Part shown: positions 57,983-64,000 of the stretch, piece by piece
Layout of the letters: each line of letters begins with the position of its first letter
Numbering within the stretch: the stretch's first letter is position 1
Assembly: GCA_032622095.1 (NCBI GenBank)
Contig: CP136063.1
Coordinates: forward strand, 146,807,379 to 146,871,378
Reading direction: 5' to 3'
Length of the DNA stretch: 64,000 nucleotides
Source: Siphonodentalium dalli
Taxonomy: Eukaryota; Mollusca; Scaphopoda; Gadilida; Siphonodentaliidae
Notes under the pieces: model-generated
Database searches by the model: none
The model's input: only the letters and a program-made list of their open reading frames with translations
What the model was told of the DNA's origin: nothing
Made by a program: the position numbers and the translations under genes

Positions 57983-58749
57983 TTAGAATTCCAGTGACCT
58001 GCAATTTATTCTGGATGAGTAATAACCGTCACCATAGCGATGATACAAACCTACATCATCCTCTGAGGTATTATCAGCTCTCTCTGTCTCACTAGATGTA
58101 CTGTCAGTGAGCACCAGAGCCATGCCCAATGTTTCTACCGGTTTCTTCTTCACAGCTACCTTGCCATTTTTAATGGTTAAAGTGTTCCAAACTTGAGAAC
58201 CTATTTTGTTTTTTGAAGTAGCTAATTCTTTGCTTATGGGGTTCTTATTTTCAAGCAGGTTCTCCTTTTCTTGTGTGATATGAGCTGGTTTTATCTTATT
58301 TTTTGAACCTTTCTTTCTTCCTCTTTTTTGACTTTTCCCATATTCATCACAATTTGACAACAATTTGTTTTTACAACTCAATGTAACTTTGAGTCCTGAA
58401 ATAGACGTCACTTTCAGTTTAGAAATTGATGATACCTCAGAAATGGAGCATACTTCTGAGGGAGCTGTCATCAACTGGTCATCAATAGAAAATTTATCTT
58501 CATTTGAACATCCAAGAGCAATATTTCCTTCCGATGTTAGACCTACACTCGCACCTGGCACTTTTTTATCCAATTCCTTCTGTTCTATGTATTTTGAATC
58601 ACCTATGCATTCCTTCACAGGTAGAACTTCAGCTTTTATTGAGGGACAAGAATCCTTCATTTTTTGAGTTTCACAGATTGTATATCTGTTGCAATCTTCA
58701 GTCAAAAGATTCTCAACAATTCTGTAAGTTTTTCCTTCATTTGAAAGAG
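57983..58749 (-). CDS. Large exon with AT-hook-like basic motif, minus-strand nuclear gene
   Basis: The longest convincing coding segment in the window. A good acceptor (CATTCCTTTTTCAG) precedes two bases and then an uninterrupted frame of about 255 codons, from LSNEGKTYRIVENLL to a TAA at 57983-57985. The protein is hydrophilic, serine and lysine rich, with a basic motif QKRGRKKGSKNKIKP about two thirds along that resembles an AT hook, and an acidic stretch SSETERADNTSEDDV near the end. This suggests a chromatin or DNA-associated protein; no enzyme domain is seen. A donor at 58050 (GTAG then GTTTGT) leaves one base, exactly the phase needed by the PHD exon at 56749-56877, so splicing there would replace the last 22 codons. 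Upstream exons lie at higher coordinates and were not identified. Identity unknown. Confidence 0.72.
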
Positions 58750-59559
58750 CTGAAAAAGGAATGAAAATCAGAATTTTTAAACGTATGAAGTTATATAAAA
58801 ATAATAAATAACACTAACATCTGATAAAACCTTGATTTTAAGTGACCAAAAGAAAACTTAGTATAATTTAAACATGAGCTGTCAATTCACAGAATACTAA
58901 TAAACCATTGGTTGTCACTAAATTAGCCATTTAAGGTTATTTCTTGATAACTAAATTTCTTAATTACTTTCCACTACAACCTGTTAACCAATGAACCCAG
59001 AAATTGACAGCTAGCATCGAGTGATAAGACCATACCTATACCTCATGTGAGAACTATTCTATACTTTCTACGAGTTAAAATGAAATTTTGATGTTGCATC
59101 AGAACTCCATCGGGTGGCCCTGCCAATAACCGTACTGCTAACACTCGGTGCACAAGTACCAAGAGAAATCAACAAGAAATGAGATGAAACAGCTGAAATG
59201 TACAACTATCATGAACACCTGCATTGCAATTGTGATCACTTGCCAATATCCAATCAAAATGATTGCCACTTGAACACTCATAATTAGTTTGACTTACAAC
59301 TTTTTTTGGAAATAATTTCAAAAGATTTTCGCTCATTTTACTTCTATCATCTATTTATAGTGGTTATCCTGCGAATGACGGATTAAATTATAAGAACTAA
59401 CTCTTGTTTTGATTAAGGTTATAACTGAAGTTACAATGGAAAAGTTTGAAATCATATTTACTATAAAGCGCAACAGTCTTCAAACTATTCGGTAATATTA
59501 AACTGCATAATCCTAATCGAAGCATGAGTTATTTCTTAAATATACTTGAATTATATTCA
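58750..59559. other. No recognised feature (probable intron or intergenic)
   Basis: Begins with the pyrimidine-rich acceptor region of the minus-strand exon. No further exon or repeat was identified. Confidence 0.4.
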
Positions 59560-59705
59560 TTCGGAGGGGTGTTCAAGAAAAGTGAGACAACAGACGAAAA
59601 AATAATATGTGCAGAAAGATTCATTTTTGTTGGTGGGAAATGTTCAAATAATAAGTTCAACAAACTGCCTATGGTCAGAGAGATGAAACTTTATGGGGTG
59701 CTGGA
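59560..59705. mobile_element. GTTCAGATAATAAGTT repeat fragment
   Basis: GGGAAATGTTCAAATAATAAG and TTCAACAAACTGCCTATGGTC match the family at 14380-14590. A small related fragment CCCTTTCTTCACTAAATTG lies at 60041-60059. Confidence 0.55.
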
Positions 59706-59913
59706 TTAATTAGAAGTATCTTTGTTCTTTCTTGTAGACTATCATAACCAATCCACTAAAAGGCAAGCTATTGAACTGTAACATGCTTAAGCTACTAGTA
59801 ATAGTAAATGAAACCATGATGAAAATAAAGATGGAATTCATGAGTAGTGTGTAAAATTGTAAATTTGTGACAAATGTGAAAGGTTTCTCAAAATCATTTT
59901 TTGCCACTTGCAG

Positions 59914-60025
59914 ATGACACTCCAATACAATTTGAGCTATTGTGGCAGCTTTTTGGACCAACAATTTCTGTCAAAGACAGTATTGCCTTCTTTGAAGCTG
60001 TCCATATAGGCTGGTGCTCAGCAAG
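59914..60025 (+). CDS. Internal exon of an unidentified plus-strand gene
   Basis: A 112-bp exon between an acceptor (TTTTTTGCCACTTGCAG) and a donor (CAAG then GTAAAG). It starts with two bases finishing a codon, has 36 whole codons and leaves two bases. The peptide begins DTPIQFELLWQLFGPTISVK and ends FFEAVHIGWCSA. Hydrophobic and charged residues alternate as in a folded domain, and the frame is closed by the splice sites rather than by stops. I do not recognise the family. No partner exon with the right phase was found with confidence; those at 62-63.5 kb may or may not belong to the same gene. Confidence 0.5.
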
Positions 60026-60112
60026 GTAAAGCCTGTTTACCCTTTCTTCACTAAATTGATTCTCCCATCAGTTATAAAAGTATAGATTTGTAAGGATATT
60101 CAGCATATACAA

Positions 60113-60320
60113 TGCCCTAAATAATCGACTCCTTAACCACAGCAGAATTATGGGTAACTTTTCAGGATTTATTTGGAAATATGGCTTGTTGCCATTCATC
60201 AGAAAGCTCTCAGTGAGAGCTTTCCGATGAATGGCAACAATACATATTTCCGACTAAATCCTGAAAAGTTACCCATAATTCTGCTGTGGTTAAGGAATCG
60301 ATTTTTTTAGGGCATTACTG
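60113..60320. mobile_element. Pogo-like palindromic MITE, full length
   Basis: TA-flanked (60111-60112, 60321-60322). Left end CAATGCCCTAAATAATCG, centre GAAAGCTCTCAGTGAGAGC, right end GGGCATTACTG. It forms the first unit of the tandem duplication with 60508-60660. Confidence 0.92.
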
Positions 60321-60845
60321 TATAAGAAATATGAGCATATGATATCCAGTGCAGTGTACAAAATCTAGTCTCTTTGAAAAGCCACTGATAACCCTATCAG
60401 ATTTACATCTCTGAAACTCCAATAATGATTTGATTTCTGTATCCATGGATTACCATTCCATTGGTCAGGGCTCAATTACCTTGTAATTGGTTTCTAATAG
60501 TGAGGTACAGTAATGGCCTAAATAATCAACTCCTTAACCACAGCAGAATTATGGGTAATTCAGAATAATGAATGGCAACAAGCCATATTTCCGACTAAAT
60601 CCTGAAAAGTTACCCATAATTCTGCTGTGGTTAAGGAGTCGATTATTTAGGGCATTACTGTATAAGAAATATGAGCATATGATATCCAGTGCAGTGTACA
60701 ATATCTAGTCTCTTTGAAAAGCCACTGGTAATCTTACCAGATTAAAATCTCTGAAACTTGCATAAGGATTTAATTTCTGTATTGATGGGATTACCTCCAT
60801 TCCATTGGTCAGGGCTCAATTAATTGGTTTATAATAGTGATGTAG
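60321..60845 (+). repeat. Tandem duplication of MITE plus 185-bp flank
   Basis: The flank after each MITE (60321-60507 and 60661-60845) is the same: AAGAAATATGAGCATATGAT, TAGTCTCTTTGAAAAGCCAC and TTCCATTGGTCAGGGCTCAA. The unit therefore duplicated after the MITE inserted. Confidence 0.92.
60508..60660. mobile_element. Pogo-like palindromic MITE, second tandem unit with central deletion
   Basis: TA-flanked; left arm cut at GGGTAATTCAGAATAATG, right arm complete to GGGCATTACTG. The deletion removed most of the inner left arm, so it no longer forms a full hairpin. Confidence 0.9.
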
Positions 60846-61583
60846 CAGCTAATTTAAAGGCAGAATCCAATCTCTATAAAAAGCTAATAACAATTATGAA
60901 CACTGAGATTGGAGGTCAATGATGTGTGGACAATTTTCCTATGCCTAACGAAACACAACAAATTCAAAAAACAGAATTCACACAACATATTCGTCATTCA
61001 TTAATATACTCATCGCAACCTAGGAGAGATCATCTTCGAGTTTTAATCAGTCAACTGTCATTTTTGTCGTTTTGGCTCCATAATAGCCATATGTAAAATT
61101 TTAATGTGACAAAATTGGATTTATAACCTTTCAATATTTGGGAAATGCATTCTATCTCATTATTTCTTTACCAATCTGTGTGAAATTTGATGCATTGTTT
61201 TTTAATAAATGTACACTGCAGGATGTGGTCCAAATTTTGGTTATTAAGATCGGATGTATGTATGGGTACACACAAAAAGTATAAATGTGACCGAGTTACA
61301 GACAGACAACAGGTTTCATATATATAGATTATTCTTTCGCACCTTGTTGTTTATATAACTACTACTGTCTACCAAATACTATGATTCTCACACATGTTAC
61401 ATGTTTAATATATCAGGCATGCACTACATATTTGGAAATGATTTATTTCATCATCTTGGGGAAACCACTTTGACCGAGAAATGAAATCTTTATGAGAGTT
61501 ACAGACATAAATCTGATATGATTATCATCGACTCTTCATAGAGACTGGTGAATATGAGATGACATATGATAAGGACACATCAA
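60846..61583. other. Unassigned sequence with a retroposon tail remnant
   Basis: At 61246-61280, GTATGTATGGGTACACAC followed by AAAAA is a worn GTGTACC-type tail. No exon was recognised. Confidence 0.4.
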
Positions 61584-61805
61584 CAGTAATGCCCTAAATA
61601 ATTTAATCCTTAACCACAGCAGAATTATGGTTAACTTTTCAGGATTTAGTCGGAGATATGGCTTGTTGCCATTCATCAGAAAGCTCTCAGTGAGAGCTTT
61701 CCGATGAATGGCGACAAGCCATATTTCCAACTAAATCGTGAAAAGTTACCCATATTCTGCTGTGGGTATTAAAGAAGTTGATTATTTTAATAGGGCATTA
61801 CTCTG
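61584..61805. mobile_element. Pogo-like palindromic MITE, full length but worn
   Basis: Left CAGTAATGCCCTAAATAATT, centre GAAAGCTCTCAGTGAGAGC, right arm with small insertions (GGGTATTAAAGAAG) and end GGGCATTACTCTG. The flanking TA is degraded. Confidence 0.88.
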
Positions 61806-61980
61806 TCTTACCTGATTCTTTCACCTCAAGCAAAGCTTACATTTTTGGAAAATAACATTGGGTGAAAATATAAAGCAGTTAGAGATATCAAGACAAATGA
61901 TTGTAAATTAAGAGATAAGTGGTAATAGGAGCTGGCTATTGAAATCACAAACTTATTATCAACTTTTCAGTTTGACATTA

Positions 61981-62230
61981 ACTCTTTCATAATGGGAGCT
62001 GCACTGGTGCTGCATTAAAGATCATGTGTCAGTGCATTCTACCTATATATGCGAGTCTCACATAGGCAGCCTCGCATATATAAGAGAATGAACTGGCTAA
62101 CAAGGTCAAGGTAAATGATGTAAGCCCAATGTATTGTCATAAATATGCGAGGCTCCCTATGGGAGAATAATATAAATAAAAGAATGCATAGGCACATAAT
62201 GTTTTCATAAATTTCAGGAAGGGTAAAAAA
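61981..62230. mobile_element. CCCTTTCATGATGGGAG-family MITE, degraded
   Basis: Left ACTCTTTCATAATGGGAGC beside TTAA at 61978-61981, GCTGCATTAAAGATCATG, the palindrome TATATGCGAGTCTC / GCCTCGCATATATA, a second partial palindrome near 62140-62190 and a worn right end CAGGAAGGGTAA. Confidence 0.7.
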
Positions 62231-62420
62231 ATAAAGATATAATGAGTTTGTGTTTTGTGGATAGTGACAGAAGCAAATGACTAAAAGATGTCGAGGTTGT
62301 GACAGAATAGGGAATGAAAGAGAATGAGATGCCATTACCATTAGCACACAATATCTTGTTGACATGTTAACCATTAAATTCTTCAATAGATTTTAACCAT
62401 CAAATCCTTAAATAATTGAA

Positions 62421-62592
62421 ATGACTAGATATGAATCTCTAATGGATCACGCAGGACTGTCGGAGGTTCCAAACCTTCAATCTCATTCTGGAGTCTTATG
62501 TGACTCGCTGTGCATGGAGCATCCTAACATGGTAGTCTATAAACCTGACTCAGACAATCAGAGCATAGCTCTACCCCGAGTAATAGCTCTGT
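62421..62592 (+). CDS. Possible first exon of a plus-strand gene
   Basis: ATG at 62421 opens 57 codons, from MTRYESLMDHAGLSEVPNLQ to QSIALPRVIAL, followed by a GTTAAG that could be a donor leaving one base. That phase fits the exon at 63079. The residue mix looks protein-like (balanced charged and hydrophobic residues, three cysteines). The donor is not a strong one, and if it is not used the frame stops two codons later. Identity unknown. Confidence 0.35.
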
Positions 62593-63078
62593 GTTAAGAT
62601 GTATTTGAGATTACCAAATGAGGCTAAGAGCTCCATTAAAAGAGATGCATATCCAGTATTTTGAGTTATGGATCCTCACACTCGAACACAGATCTACCTA
62701 CAGATTTCAAAATCAAAAGATTACGAGCAATTAGTAGCATAGCATAAGCCCAAAAAATATTTGGTGGGGGGGATGGGGCGGGGTGGTGGAATGGACACCC
62801 ATATGCGTACATCAATAAAACTATTTCATAGATTTCTTTTCGTTTTTTTTATCTTTTTAAGACTAGTTTTGTTACACAAACAAACAGGACCCTGCTAACT
62901 GTTGGAGTTTTTAAGTTATTAGTTATTCAACTTGAGACTAAAGATTAGGGACATCGACATGACCTCTAAACTACTAAGCGGGAGCAAATGTGACCCTCTT
63001 TCTCATTGGTCAATATTTAATATACATGATGTTTTTTTTTCTAACCGTTTTTGTAAACAAAGCCACGTGAATCATCAG

Positions 63079-63200
63079 TTGACAAGTTGGACACAATCAA
63101 TGATGCGATTCGAGGTCATGTTGATGGTTTGCTGCAAAAGATTTCTATCACTTCAAAGTATACAAAAGGTTTATATCGAAATTCCACTGCATTGTACATG
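63079..63200 (+). CDS. Internal exon of an unidentified plus-strand gene
   Basis: A 122-bp exon. The acceptor ATCATCAG follows a T-rich tract (about 63030-63055), and the donor is strong (ACATG then GTAAGG). Two starting bases complete a codon; 40 whole codons follow, from DKLDTINDAIRGHVDGLLQK to YRNSTALYM, so the exon ends in phase 0. The peptide looks helical and amphipathic. No family was recognised. The next candidate exon at 63344 reads best in a different phase, which suggests decay, an assembly error or a missed exon. Confidence 0.5.
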
Positions 63201-63343
63201 GTAAGGAGGGTTTCTATCACTTTTGGAAGTAGAAATATATGCGACAATACCGTTTACCCAACCATTATCGATGCATGAGTCAGAAATTCTACAGGGCTGG
63301 CTGTACCATGCTATTCCGTACTGAAAATGATCATCCCCTTTAG

Positions 63344-63523
63344 GTGTTCTACAAGCTCTCCGTGATCCAAATAAGTTACACTATTTCATGCAAGATATGG
63401 GTGTGACCTACAAGAAGAGGATTATTACAATGAAGCCAATAGAGAAAGGGAGGTTATGGAAATGAATGACGATGTGAAGAACATTACACCAGACATGAAC
63501 CAATACTCACTCAAACTAAATTA
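63344..63523 (+). pseudogene. Frame-broken terminal exon of the plus-strand gene
   Basis: After an acceptor CATCCCCTTTAG, one frame encodes LQALRDPNKLHYFMQDMG and then runs into poorer sequence stopping near 63463. An adjacent frame picks up at about the same point with CDLQEEDYYNEANREREV, then NDDVKNITPDMNQY, and stops at TAG near 63522. The change point is near 63405. Neither frame is in phase with the exon at 63079-63200. A processed decay or one-base assembly losses would both explain this. An ATTAAA at 63617-63622 could be its polyadenylation signal. Identity unknown. Confidence 0.45.
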
Positions 63524-63879
63524 GATCCTGTAAACAAAAATTTATTTGCTGTAGTGAACATGTTCTAAGAGATGTAAATATAAGCATGAAACAAGTTATA
63601 TTTTGTAATATCTATTATTAAACTCGTGTATTTATGTTATTTAGTGAATATGGACCTAATTAATCTTTGGAGGTTACAATGGTTTAAATATGAGTAAATT
63701 TGCACTCTACAATGGATGCAGAAAGTACTTAATTTGATGATAGAATAAGATAGGACATTGGGCTCAGATTGATCAATAGCTTCATCAAGTTATTAATATG
63801 AAAATGCCAACTTACATCCATACTCCATGGATCCCAACAAAAGCAACATCCATCTCCTAATTGAATCCATGCTGACATA
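63524..63879. other. Probable 3-prime untranslated and intergenic sequence
   Basis: AT-rich; contains the ATTAAA at 63617-63622. No coding stretch or repeat was recognised. Confidence 0.35.
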
Positions 63880-64000
63880 CAGTAATGCACTAAATAATCG
63901 ACTCCTTAACCATAGCAGAATTATGGGTAACTTTTCAGGATTTAGTCGGAAATATGGCCTGTTGCCATTCATCAGAAAGCTCTCACTGAGATCTTTCCGA
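63880..64000. mobile_element. Pogo-like palindromic MITE, cut by the window edge
   Basis: TA-flanked left end CAGTAATGCACTAAATAATC, then ACTCCTTAACCATAGCAG to the central hairpin AGAAAGCTCTCACTGAGATC. The right arm lies outside the window. Confidence 0.9.

Noticed and set aside
58365-58667. 100-codon plus-strand frame
   Set aside because: Antisense shadow of the minus-strand exon at 57983-58749, which has the splice acceptor and the longer frame.

Overview
The window looks like AT-rich, intron-containing invertebrate nuclear DNA, most likely from a marine bivalve mollusc. That rests on recall of bivalve repeat sequence (modules reading GGGCCATAACTCC, GACAGACGGACG tracts, tails reading CAGGTGAGCTAAAAA). 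It was not tested by a search, and the species cannot be named. There are no operons, ribosome binding sites, tRNA or rRNA genes, or CRISPR arrays. Long intact reading frames are absent. The few convincing coding pieces are short exons with splice signals.

Layout. 0-2.8 kb: a CpG-rich tandem repeat at the left edge, an 88-codon reading frame on the minus strand and a truncated repeat copy. 3-6.6 kb: two AGGTACTC inverted-repeat elements, unassigned sequence, an A-tailed hairpin retroposon and a degenerate palindromic element. 7-12.3 kb: another hairpin-tailed retroposon, a TTAA element nested inside a second TTAA element, and a double-palindrome hAT-like element with a perfect 8-bp target duplication. 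12.3-16 kb: mostly featureless. 16-21 kb: a 41-base G run, a 1000-bp TTAA element with a matching empty site, a decayed hAT element and a 134-bp tandem array. 21-29 kb: scattered repeats and weak coding remnants. 29.9-34.9 kb: a 5060-bp element whose two halves are inverted copies, nearly identical at the ends and strongly diverged in the middle. 36.3-37.1 kb: another terminal-inverted-repeat element with a 7-9 bp target duplication. 39.5-56 kb: a dense belt of modular hairpin-headed, hairpin-tailed retroposons joined end to end, interrupted by a THAP-domain coding exon at 45.0-45.3 kb and a 44-bp minisatellite at 48.7 kb. 56-64 kb: the most gene-like part, with a minus-strand gene (AT-hook-like exon plus PHD-finger exon), several plus-strand exons that may be a decaying gene, and a swarm of short palindromic TA-flanked elements.

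Genes. (1) A THAP zinc-finger exon on the minus strand, preceded by two TGACGTCA palindromes. (2) A minus-strand nuclear or chromatin-type gene at 56.7-58.75 kb, with two exons that join in phase. (3) Plus-strand exons at 59.9, 62.4, 63.1 and 63.3 kb; the last is broken by frame changes. All other long reading frames fall in repeats or have no supporting signal.

The most unusual biology is the modular retroposon system. Different 5-prime hairpin heads, interchangeable body modules and different 3-prime hairpins with A tails are joined repeatedly at the same point, a run of A followed by GG. The 5-kb inverted-dimer element is second.
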